A DNA stretch of 31,024 nt from JBBKXP01 sp038251315 (GTDB lineage Bacteria; Pseudomonadota; Alphaproteobacteria; Rhodobacterales; Rhodobacteraceae): the NCBI GenBank assembly GCA_038251315.1, contig JBBSBK010000037.1, positions 1-31,024 on the forward strand, in the 5' to 3' direction. Both the position numbers and the translations under genes were made by a program. A model generated the notes under the pieces. That model was not told the DNA's origin and made no database searches. It was given only the letters and a program-made list of their open reading frames with translations. Below are positions 1 through 6,635 of this stretch, one piece after another (position 1 is the stretch's first letter; each line of letters begins with the position of its first letter).

Positions 1-879
1 CATGGCGGCGCGGGCAATGACTTCATCTACACCGATGGCGGTCTCGACACCGTCGAGGGCGGCGTCGGCGACGACACGATCTATGCCAGCGCCGGGGCAG
101 ATACCTTCGTCGTCCGCGATGGCGATGGCAGCGATACGATCATGGCCTTCAACACGTCCGAGGGCCGCCTCGCCTTCGACATGGCCGAAATCACCCAGTA
201 TCAGGACGTGCTCGACCGGATGACGCAAACCGGCAACGGCACCTTCATCACCTTCGACAACGGACAGCGCCTGTTCCTTTCCCACGTCTCGAACGCTACC
301 CTCGGGCCGTCCAACTTTTCCTATTCCGCCGGGCCGGTCTGTCTTTTGGCAGGCACGTCGATCCGCACCGAACGCGGTGACATTTCGATCGAGGCGTTGC
401 GCCCCGACGATATCCTGTGGACCAAGGATCGTGGCTGGCAGGCCCTTCGGCTTGTGGTTCTGGAAACCATGGTCTTCACTGGACGCGACGATGCCGCCAA
501 GCCTGTCATGATCCCGAAAGGCGCTTTGGGCAACAATATGCCCTACCGTGATCTGATCGTCTCGCCCCAGCACCGCGTGTTGCAGATCCTGCCCAAGACG
601 AAAGAAGAGGTGCTGGTGCCGGCCATCAAGCTGATCGGCCAGAACGGCATCCGCCGGATGCGCGGCAAGAAGCGGGCCGAATACCTCAATGTCGTGATGG
701 AACATCATTCCATCATCCAGGCGGCGGGGTGCTGGGTTGAAAGCCTGCTGGTGACCAGCCGCAGCCTGTCGCGGCAGACAGCGGCGGCCAGGCGCTTGCT
801 TGACCATGCGGCGGCCATGAAGCCCGCGCGCCGGGTCGAGCAGAAGGGCGTCCGACCCCGGCACATCCGATCCGCCTGA
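1..879 (+). CDS. RTX/Hint-domain secreted protein, 5' end missing
   Basis: The reading frame is open from the first base, so the N-terminus lies outside the window. The first ~40 visible residues contain glycine/aspartate-rich nonapeptides of the RTX calcium-binding type (GGAGNDFIY, GGVGDDTIY). After a ~70-residue linker a Hint_2-type domain starts at a Cys near visible residue 114 (codon at about position 340: CLLAGTSI...G.I.IEAL..DD) and contains the typical SPQHRVL segment. Rhodobacterales carry many such extracellular, probably type I-secreted, RTX-Hint proteins; the Hint fold is that of inteins and Hedgehog self-processing domains, with Cys as likely nucleophile. Substrate and role are unknown. 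The frame ends in a basic tail at a TGA at 877-879. The family call is firm; full length and function cannot be judged. Confidence 0.85.
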   Translation, partial: HGGAGNDFIYTDGGLDTVEGGVGDDTIYASAGADTFVVRDGDGSDTIMAFNTSEGRLAFDMAEITQYQDVLDRMTQTGNGTFITFDNGQRLFLSHVSNATLGPSNFSYSAGPVCLLAGTSIRTERGDISIEALRPDDILWTKDRGWQALRLVVLETMVFTGRDDAAKPVMIPKGALGNNMPYRDLIVSPQHRVLQILPKTKEEVLVPAIKLIGQNGIRRMRGKKRAEYLNVVMEHHSIIQAAGCWVESLLVTSRSLSRQTAAARRLLDHAAAMKPARRVEQKGVRPRHIRSA

Positions 880-881
880 CG

Positions 882-909
882 AAAAAGGGCGGCCCGATGC
901 GGACCGCCC
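882..909 (-). terminator. Rho-independent terminator of the hsp20 gene
   Basis: On the minus strand GGGCGGTCC and GGGCCGCCC form a stem with one mismatch around the loop GCATC, followed directly by TTTTTC. This lies ~30 nt past the hsp20 stop codon, between two convergent genes. The plus-strand reading lacks a U-run, so it should mainly stop minus-strand transcripts. Confidence 0.65.
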
Positions 910-936
910 CCAGTCATTTAGCCCGCTTCGGGTCGA

Positions 937-1398
937 TCAGACCTCGACGGTCTCGGCCGCGATGGCGCGGGCATTGCCCTTGCCGATCTCGATCCGGCGC
1001 GGCTTCAGCGCCTCGGGCACTTCGCGCACAAGGTCGATGTGCAGCATGCCGTCGGTATGGGCAGCCCCGGTGACCCGAACGTGGTCGGCAAGATGAAACC
1101 GGCGTTCGAATGCGCGGGTGGCGATGCCGCGATGCAGATAGACCCGCTCGCCCTCGGCCTCGGATTTGGTGGCGCTGACCAGCAGGGCTTTTTCACGGAC
1201 CTCGACCGTCAGGTCGGCATCCGAAAAGCCCGCGACGGCAATCGAAATCCGCCAGCCGTCGTCGCCGGTCTTTTCGATGTTGTAGGGGGGATAGGTTTGA
1301 TTGCCCGCATCATTGGTCAACACGCGGTCCATCAGGTCGGCGATCTGGTCGAAACCGACGGTGGCGCGGTACAGCGGGGCTAGGTCGAAAGTACGCAT
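937..1398 (-). CDS. Small heat-shock protein, Hsp20/IbpA class
   Basis: A 153-residue ATP-independent holdase chaperone of the alpha-crystallin/Hsp20 family that binds unfolding cytoplasmic proteins. The start MRTFDLAPLYR and the N-terminal FDQIADLMD..L segment are typical of class A IbpA-like proteins. The alpha-crystallin domain covers roughly residues 40-130 (YPPYNIEKTGDDGWRISIAVAGF, then the conserved RAFERRFHLAD). I chose the ATG at 1398 because AAAAGGA lies just upstream; an upstream in-frame TTG at 1425 falls inside the predicted thermometer hairpin and has no ribosome-binding site. The gene is followed by a terminator and preceded by a heat-shock-like promoter and a ROSE-like hairpin, so control is probably both transcriptional (sigma-32) and translational (temperature). 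Confidence 0.93.
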   Translation of the reverse strand: MRTFDLAPLYRATVGFDQIADLMDRVLTNDAGNQTYPPYNIEKTGDDGWRISIAVAGFSDADLTVEVREKALLVSATKSEAEGERVYLHRGIATRAFERRFHLADHVRVTGAAHTDGMLHIDLVREVPEALKPRRIEIGKGNARAIAAETVEV

Positions 1399-1427
1399 TG
1401 GGTCATCCTTTTCAAGCGATAACAATG
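1396..1427 (-). promoter_or_regulatory. ROSE-like RNA thermometer hairpin over hsp20 SD and AUG
   Basis: In the transcript, AUCGCUU (1420-1414) pairs with AAGGAU (1410-1405) around a GAA loop, leaving one bulged G opposite the Shine-Dalgarno. The stem extends with GUU/GAC and, after a two-base bulge, CAUUG/CAAUG, so the start codon is also paired. A U-Y-G-C-U strand with a bulged G facing the SD is the hallmark of ROSE elements in rhizobial and other proteobacterial small heat-shock genes. The pairing was found by eye; no folding energy was calculated. Confidence 0.6.
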
Positions 1428-1496
1428 TGATGCCTTCCCATGCGGGACAGGCGGTTGGTGGTGTCGCGGCCCATCATTGGCACCGCAACAAGAGTC

Positions 1497-1528
1497 ATCT
1501 GGGAAGCCGCTGCGTGGGTTTCAACCCC
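1497..1528 (-). promoter_or_regulatory. Candidate sigma-32 promoter of hsp20
   Basis: Minus strand reads GGTTGAAA, about 15 bases, then CCCAGAT, resembling the RpoH pattern CTTGAA / CCCCAT-T. The predicted start site near 1490 gives a ~90-nt untranslated leader, the size usual for ROSE leaders. The -35 element overlaps the stop codon region of the upstream protease gene. Confidence 0.45.
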
Positions 1529-2351
1529 CCGAGGTGGACGTTGCAGGACTGACGAACTTGGCCCCCGTGTCGTTGCGCTGGCCGGGGCCGACGACGCGCA
1601 CTTGGGTTGGCGCAGGGCTTTGAAATACTCCGGCACCGGCAGCCAAAAGACCGCGCAGCCGCGTCAGCGGTTCAGCCAGTGCCGTGCCGATTGACACCTG
1701 CCGCCCATCCATTTCGGCCTTGGCCGACACCACCGAAACGATGCTGGCAACCCCGTTACTGATCTGGAACACCGGCGCGCCCGACGATCCGAAATCGACA
1801 TCGCACGACATCACAAGCACGCCGTCCTGCTGGCCCAGCACGGCGCAGACATCTTGCAAAGACGCCGCATATTCCCGGTTGCGGGCATAGGACACGACCG
1901 ACACCTCGTCCCCCGTGGCGATCCGGTCGAGGGTCGCAAAGGGGATCACTTGGGTCATGCGGATCGGTTGGACCAGTTCCAGCAGGGCCAGATCGAACCG
2001 CGAATTGGCCGCCGTGGGCCGCCCAAGGTTCACATAATCCGGTTCAACCACCGCCCGCCGCACCGCCCGGTAGGCCAGTGCGCGGCCATTGCGCAGCCCG
2101 GCCTGAAATTCGATCCGCGCCGGGTCGATCCGCACGGCAGTGTCCCGGTCGAACAAACAGTGCGCCGCTGTCAGCACCAGATCGGGGGCGATCAGGGTGC
2201 CGGTGCAAAACCCCTTGCCGTCGATATCCAGCCGCCCCACGGCCTCCCAGCCGCGACTGTCGTCGCCGGTCTGGAATGTGCGCAGGGCGCTGTCCTGTGC
2301 TTGGGCCACAACCGTAAACCCCAGCCAGAAAACGACTGTCAAGAAACGCAT
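1521..2351 (-). CDS. Secreted trypsin-like serine protease (S1 family)
   Basis: A 276-residue protein with an N-terminal signal peptide (hydrophobic residues ~3-16, likely cleavage after AQA at 18), so exported to the periplasm or outside. The chymotrypsin-fold triad is complete: His64 in LTAAHC, Asp120 in FDLALLEL, Ser190 in GSSGAP. GFCTGTLIAPDLVLTAAHC is the classic segment before the catalytic His. It resembles V8/glutamyl-endopeptidase-like S1 proteases; cleavage specificity cannot be read. I chose the ATG at 2351 over longer in-frame starts because it opens directly into the signal peptide. It lies on the same strand as hsp20, 122 bp upstream of it, but hsp20 seems to have its own promoter. 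A role in envelope quality control is only suggested by that neighbour. Confidence 0.85.
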   Translation of the reverse strand: MRFLTVVFWLGFTVVAQAQDSALRTFQTGDDSRGWEAVGRLDIDGKGFCTGTLIAPDLVLTAAHCLFDRDTAVRIDPARIEFQAGLRNGRALAYRAVRRAVVEPDYVNLGRPTAANSRFDLALLELVQPIRMTQVIPFATLDRIATGDEVSVVSYARNREYAASLQDVCAVLGQQDGVLVMSCDVDFGSSGAPVFQISNGVASIVSVVSAKAEMDGRQVSIGTALAEPLTRLRGLLAAGAGVFQSPAPTQVRVVGPGQRNDTGAKFVSPATSTSGG

Positions 2352-2410
2352 TTGAAATCCCTGCCAACTGCCCCGCATCTTTAGCGCGCGGATACGGCGA
2401 CAATAGGGCA

Positions 2411-3727
2411 TCAGCGCAGAATTGGAACCGCGGGTTTTGACGTCGCAACACCTATGGCCGGCGGGATCGGCCCGCCTGTTGCCCAGTCGAGCAGTTCGAC
2501 CGTATGCACCACCGGCACGCCTGTGGCGCCGCCGATCTGCATCATGCAACCGATGTTCCCGGCGGCGATGATCTCCGGGCGCACGGCCTCAAGCGTGCTG
2601 ACCTTGCGCGCCTTCAACTGTCCCGAAATCACCGGCTGCATCAGGTTGTAGGTGCCCGCCGACCCACAGCACAAATGGCTGTCGACGGGTTCCAGCACGG
2701 TGAACCCGGCGCGCTTCAGGAGGTCCTTTGGCAAGGTCTTGATCTTCTGGCCATGTTGCAGGGAACAGGCGGCGTGATAGGCGACGCGCATGTTCTTGTC
2801 GGTTCCTGCGGGCAGGTCCAGCGTCATCAGCACCTCGGATACGTCCCGCGCGATGGCACTGACCCGTGCCGCATCCGTCGCCAATCGCGTGTTGCGGAAC
2901 ATATGCCCGTAATCCTTGACAGTCGTGCCGCAACCGGAGGTGTTGATGACGATGGCATCAAGGCCCGCACCATCCATTTCAGCCACCCAAGCGCGGATAT
3001 TCTTGGCTGCCGTTGCATGGCTTTCGGCCGTCTTGCCCATGTGATGGGTCAGCGCGCCGCAGCAGCCCGCACCCTGTGCCACCACCACCTCTGCCCCGAA
3101 CCGGGTCAGCAGGCGGATCGTGGCATCGTTGATATCGGTATTCAGCGCCCGTTGCGCACAGCCGGTCATCAGGGCCACGCGTATCTTCTTGTCCTTCGTG
3201 GCAAAGGTCTGCGGATCGTCGTTGCGGCTGACGGGCGGGATGCGGCGCGGTGCCATTTCCAGCATCGCCCGCAGGCGCGGATCGGGCATCAGACGGGCAA
3301 AGGGCCGCCCGATCTTGGCGCCCAACAGGGCCAGCCGGAACCGCCCCGGATAGGGTAGAATTTTCGCCAGCACCCACCGCAACATGCGATCCGACAGCGG
3401 GCGCTTATAAGTGTTTTCAATGTATTCGCGGGCATGATCCACCAGATGCATGTAATGGACGCCGCTGGGGCAGGTGGTCATGCAGGCTAGACACGACAGG
3501 CAGCGGTCGATATGTTTGACCGTCTTTGCATCCGGCACGCGTTCGTTTTCCAGCATGTCTTTGATAAGGTAGATGCGCCCGCGCGGGCTGTCCAACTCGT
3601 CGCCCAGCACCTGATAGGTCGGGCAGGTCGCAGTGCAGAACCCGCAATGGACGCAGGCGCGCAAAATCTCGTTGGCGCGCGCGGTGCCGGGGTCGGTCAA
3701 CTGGTCGGGGGTGAATGTGGTCTGCAT
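2411..3727 (-). CDS. glcF: Glycolate dehydrogenase iron-sulfur subunit GlcF
   Basis: 438 residues, the normal GlcF length. This subunit passes electrons from the FAD subunits to the membrane quinone pool during oxidation of glycolate to glyoxylate. Two [4Fe-4S] motifs are intact: C25-x2-C28-x2-C31-x3-C35-P and C76-x2-C79-x2-C82-x3-C86-P. Two cysteine-rich CCG domains follow, visible as GAGCCGALTHHMG and SHLCCGSAGTY. The start ATG overlaps the glcE stop by one base (TGATG), implying translational coupling. It is the last gene of glcDEF; the protease start is 59 bp downstream. Confidence 0.95.
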   Translation of the reverse strand: MQTTFTPDQLTDPGTARANEILRACVHCGFCTATCPTYQVLGDELDSPRGRIYLIKDMLENERVPDAKTVKHIDRCLSCLACMTTCPSGVHYMHLVDHAREYIENTYKRPLSDRMLRWVLAKILPYPGRFRLALLGAKIGRPFARLMPDPRLRAMLEMAPRRIPPVSRNDDPQTFATKDKKIRVALMTGCAQRALNTDINDATIRLLTRFGAEVVVAQGAGCCGALTHHMGKTAESHATAAKNIRAWVAEMDGAGLDAIVINTSGCGTTVKDYGHMFRNTRLATDAARVSAIARDVSEVLMTLDLPAGTDKNMRVAYHAACSLQHGQKIKTLPKDLLKRAGFTVLEPVDSHLCCGSAGTYNLMQPVISGQLKARKVSTLEAVRPEIIAAGNIGCMMQIGGATGVPVVHTVELLDWATGGPIPPAIGVATSKPAVPILR

Positions 3728-4860
3728 CAGGTCATCAACCCCGGATTAAGGATACCGCGCGGATCGAATTTCGCCCGCAACCCCGCACCGATGGCGGCCA
3801 GCGCGGCCGGTTCGGGCTGAAACGACGGGACTGCGCGGCGCACTGCCTCGGGTGCCTTGACCAAGGTCGCGTGCCCGCCATGTGTCGCGGCAAAGCGGCG
3901 CAGATCGTCCAGCCCCGCCGCATCTGTCGCCGCCCACACCAGTCCGCCACCCCAGTCGGCCAGCATCGGGCAAGGCGGCAAGGTCTGCACCAGCGCGACC
4001 AGATCGGACGGTTTGATCGACAGGCGCACCACCATCGGCGCGACGGCAAAGGCCGCCACATCGCGAATATCGCGCCAGATCGCCGCCGACGCATCCGGAT
4101 CGTCGACGACGTCGATGGCGCCAAAGGGTGTCAACACATCGCGCAGCCGGGTCGCCCGGTAAGTAACGGACGCCGCGAACCCTTCAAGTCGCAGATGTAC
4201 CGGGCCGCCTCTGGTCAGATCGCCGGGGCCAAACGCCGCCCCCGTCACCTCGAAGGGCGATCCAAGGGCTGCCGCCATCGCCCCGACGGCCTTGCCGACG
4301 TCGCGGACCTGCACGCGCAGCGTCGCTTGGGTTTCCGGCACCGGCAGGACCTTGAACGCCACCTCGGTCAGCACGCCAAGTGTGCCCCACGATCCGGCCA
4401 GCAGCTTGACCAGATCGTAGCCGGTAACGTTCTTCATCACCCGCCCACCATTCTTGACGACGGTCCCCCGCCCGTCGACAAAGCGCACGCCCAGAATGTA
4501 ATCACGGGCGGCACCCGCCTGTATGCGGCGCGGTCCGGCGTTGTTCATCGCAGCGACCGCACCGATGGTCGGCTCGCCCGTGGTGCCCAGCAACGCCCGA
4601 TGATCCATCGGCTCGAACGCCAGCCGTTGCCCTTCGGCCGCAAGGGCCGCCTCGATCTGCACCAAAGGTGTGCCCGCCTGCACCACCATGGTCAGCGATC
4701 CGGGCTCGTACAGGCTGATCCCCGACAGGCCCGCCAGCGACAATGCCGCGGCCTGAACAGGTCGCCCGATCGGTCGCGTCCCGCCACCGTCAATCCGCAG
4801 ATGCCCCGCAGCACCCGCGACAGCCTCGGCCAGTTCCGCCTCGCCGCTCGGTCTCAACAC
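3727..4860 (-). CDS. glcE: Glycolate dehydrogenase FAD-binding subunit GlcE
   Basis: About 377 residues. GlcE is the smaller flavin-binding subunit of the GlcDEF complex and is required with GlcD for activity. A PCMH-type FAD-binding domain fills the N-terminal half (RIDGGGTRPIGRP, EPGSLTMVVQAGTPL, GAVAAMNNAGPRR, NVTGYDLVKLLAGSWGTLG). I prefer the GTG at 4860 (giving MLRPSGEAEL, as in family members) because AAGAAGAGG lies 7-10 nt upstream; a longer frame reaches 4947, but its extra residues are encoded by an intergenic repeat. That repeat (4871-4927) fills the gap to glcD and supplies the ribosome-binding site. Confidence 0.93.
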   Translation of the reverse strand: MLRPSGEAELAEAVAGAAGHLRIDGGGTRPIGRPVQAAALSLAGLSGISLYEPGSLTMVVQAGTPLVQIEAALAAEGQRLAFEPMDHRALLGTTGEPTIGAVAAMNNAGPRRIQAGAARDYILGVRFVDGRGTVVKNGGRVMKNVTGYDLVKLLAGSWGTLGVLTEVAFKVLPVPETQATLRVQVRDVGKAVGAMAAALGSPFEVTGAAFGPGDLTRGGPVHLRLEGFAASVTYRATRLRDVLTPFGAIDVVDDPDASAAIWRDIRDVAAFAVAPMVVRLSIKPSDLVALVQTLPPCPMLADWGGGLVWAATDAAGLDDLRRFAATHGGHATLVKAPEAVRRAVPSFQPEPAALAAIGAGLRAKFDPRGILNPGLMT

Positions 4861-4870
4861 CGTACGTGCC

Positions 4871-4927
4871 TCTTCTTTTGGCCAGAAATATCCCGGGGGG
4901 AGGCGAAGCCGGGGGGCAGCGCCCCCC
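4871..4927 (-). repeat. Intergenic repeat copy R1 between glcD and glcE
   Basis: Minus strand: GGGGGGCGCTGCCCCCC hairpin, a GC spacer, then CGGGATATTTCTGGCC and AAAAGAAGA. It fills the space from the glcD stop to the glcE ribosome-binding site. The hairpin core is shared with copies R3 and R6 and the tail with R7. Confidence 0.7.
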
Positions 4928-6358
4928 TCATCCGCGCCGCCCGGCACTGGCCGCCAGCGGAAACACCTTGGCCGGGTTCAACAGCCATCCCGGGTCGAAT
5001 ACATCCTTGACAGCCATCTGCGCCGCAAGGTCGGCATCCGAAAACTGCACGCCCATCAGGTCGCGCTTTTCGATCCCGACACCGTGTTCGCCGGTCAGGC
5101 ATCCGCCGACTTCGACGCACAGGCGCAAGATATCCGCCCCCATCGCCTCGCACAGTTCCAGATCGCCGGGTTTGTTGGCGTCATACAGGATCAGCGGGTG
5201 CATGTTACCGTCGCCCGCGTGAAACACGTTGGCCACGTCCAACCCGTAGTCGACCGACAATTCACCGATCCGTTTCAGCACAAAGGGCAGCGACCCCACC
5301 GGGATCGTCCCGTCCAGACACATGTAATCGTTGATCTGTCCCATCGCGCCGAATGCCGATTTGCGGCCCAGCCAGATCCGCGCCGCCTCGTCGGCATCGC
5401 GGGCCTCGCGCAGTTCAACCGGGTTATGGCGGCGGGCAATGGCCATAATCAGCGCCAGTTGGGCGTCGATCTCGGCCGGGCTGCCTTCGACCTCGACGAT
5501 CAGCAAGGCCTCGCACATCGGGTATCCGGCGTGGGCGAATGCCTCGCAGGCTTCAATGCAGGGGCGGTCCATGAATTCGATGGCGACAGGCAGGACGCCC
5601 GCCTTGATGATGTCGGACACGCAGGCGCCCGCAACCTCGTTGGAATCAAACCCCATCAGAACAGGCCGCGCCCCTTCGGGTTTGGGCAGGATGCGCAATG
5701 TCGCCTCGGTCACGACGCCTAACTGACCCTCGGACCCGCAGATCACGCCCAGCAGATCGTAACCGCCCGAATCCAGATGTGCGCCGCCGATCTCGACCAC
5801 CGTGCCGTCCATCTGCACGAGCGTCACGCCCAGCAGGTTGTTGGTCGTGACCCCGTACTTCAGGCAATGCGCGCCGCCCGAATTCATCGCGATATTGCCG
5901 GCGATGGCGCAGGCAAGCTGGCTGGACGGATCGGGGGCATAAAAGAACCCGTGGGCTTCGACCGCACCCGTCACTGACAGATTGGTGCGCCCGGTCTGTA
6001 CCCGGATCGTGCGATTGGCATAATCGGTTTCGATTACACCGTTCATCCGGGCAACCCCAAGGATGACGCTGTCGGCGGTCGGCATTGCCCCGCCCGCGAG
6101 CGATGTGCCCGATCCGCGCGGCACCACAGGCACGCCCATTTCGTGACAGACCCGCAGCGCGGCGGCGACTTCGGCAGTCGAGGCGGGCAGGACGGCACAA
6201 AGCGGGGCGCAGCGATAGGCCGACAGACCGTCGCATTCGTAGACACGGGTTTCGGCGGGGTCGTGGATCACCGCGTCGCGCGGCATGACCGCCTGTAGCC
6301 GCGCGACGATCTCAGCCTTGCGCGACAGGATCGCCGCATTTGGTACTGGCATGTCCAT
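4928..6358 (-). CDS. glcD: Glycolate dehydrogenase FAD subunit GlcD
   Basis: 476 residues, close to the usual ~480-499. GlcD is the catalytic flavoprotein that oxidises glycolate (or D-lactate) to glyoxylate, membrane-associated through GlcF. Domains: FAD_binding_4 (roughly residues 45-220, with VPRGSGTSLAGGAMP and AIAGNIAMNSGG) and FAD-oxidase_C (roughly 220-465, with NVFHAGDGNMHPLI and GGCLTGEHGVGIEKR). The start ATG at 6358 has GGAGGG at good spacing; a second in-frame ATG follows two codons later at 6352, and upstream extensions lack an SD. It is first gene of glcDEF behind a strong promoter with an operator-like inverted repeat. No GlcC-type regulator lies in the window. Confidence 0.95.
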   Translation of the reverse strand: MDMPVPNAAILSRKAEIVARLQAVMPRDAVIHDPAETRVYECDGLSAYRCAPLCAVLPASTAEVAAALRVCHEMGVPVVPRGSGTSLAGGAMPTADSVILGVARMNGVIETDYANRTIRVQTGRTNLSVTGAVEAHGFFYAPDPSSQLACAIAGNIAMNSGGAHCLKYGVTTNNLLGVTLVQMDGTVVEIGGAHLDSGGYDLLGVICGSEGQLGVVTEATLRILPKPEGARPVLMGFDSNEVAGACVSDIIKAGVLPVAIEFMDRPCIEACEAFAHAGYPMCEALLIVEVEGSPAEIDAQLALIMAIARRHNPVELREARDADEAARIWLGRKSAFGAMGQINDYMCLDGTIPVGSLPFVLKRIGELSVDYGLDVANVFHAGDGNMHPLILYDANKPGDLELCEAMGADILRLCVEVGGCLTGEHGVGIEKRDLMGVQFSDADLAAQMAVKDVFDPGWLLNPAKVFPLAASAGRRG

Positions 6359-6375
6359 GTGAGACCCTCCGCCTG

Positions 6376-6400
6376 AATTGGTAAGATTATATGACCAATT
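6376..6400. promoter_or_regulatory. Inverted repeat over the glcD -10 box (operator candidate)
   Basis: AATTGGT (6376-6382) and ACCAATT (6394-6400) are perfect complements 11 bases apart, flanking the TATAAT box. The half-sites match those of GntR/FadR-family operators such as PdhR and LldR (AATTGGT-N3-ACCAATT), but the spacing is 11 rather than 3. A repressor bound here would block the promoter. The cognate regulator is not in the window. Confidence 0.55.
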
Positions 6401-6414
6401 TGTGGTTTTGGCAA
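6386..6414 (-). promoter_or_regulatory. Sigma-70 promoter of glcDEF
   Basis: Minus strand TTGCCA (6414-6409), exactly 17 bases, then a perfect TATAAT (6391-6386). The predicted start falls about 20 nt upstream of the glcD ATG at 6358. It is the best-looking housekeeping promoter in the window. Confidence 0.7.
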
Positions 6415-6526
6415 GAGATACCGCGAAGGCGGAAATCGCCAGATCAAGCAACAGGTGCCACGGGCTGTTGTGACCGCCGCCGATCCTGATACCTGTCGGA
6501 CTTGGATTGGGCTGCAAGAAAACTTT

Positions 6527-6547
6527 GCCTCAAAGACTAATTGAGGC
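6527..6547 (-). terminator. Probable terminator of the moxR-DUF58-DUF4159 operon
   Basis: GCCTCAA / TTGAGGC form a 7-bp perfect stem with a 7-nt loop. On the minus strand it is followed by AAAGTTTTCTTG. It lies ~90 nt past the last stop codon of the operon. The U-run is broken, so confidence is moderate. Confidence 0.45.
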
Positions 6548-6575
6548 TCCGCCAAAGTTTCAGGGACCAAACAAG
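6541..6575 (+). repeat. Intergenic repeat copy R2
   Basis: TTGAGGCTCCGCC followed by AAGTTTCAGGGACCAAACAAG, nearly identical over 21 bases to the tail of R6 (GAGTTTCAGGGACCAAAGAAG). It lies in the 277-bp gap between glcD and the large membrane-protein gene. Apart from the glcD promoter, the hairpin at 6527 and this repeat I see nothing else in that gap. Confidence 0.6.
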
Positions 6576-6635
6576 GGGCTTAGTGGATCCGCCCACACCG
6601 CAAGAACGCCGGCACGGTCAGCGATAAGATGGGGT

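Noticed and set aside
3715..5010. Long plus-strand open frame (431 codons) across glcE
   Set aside because: Antisense to a clear GlcE with intact motifs; product is Arg/His/Gln-rich, as expected from a GC-rich shadow frame.
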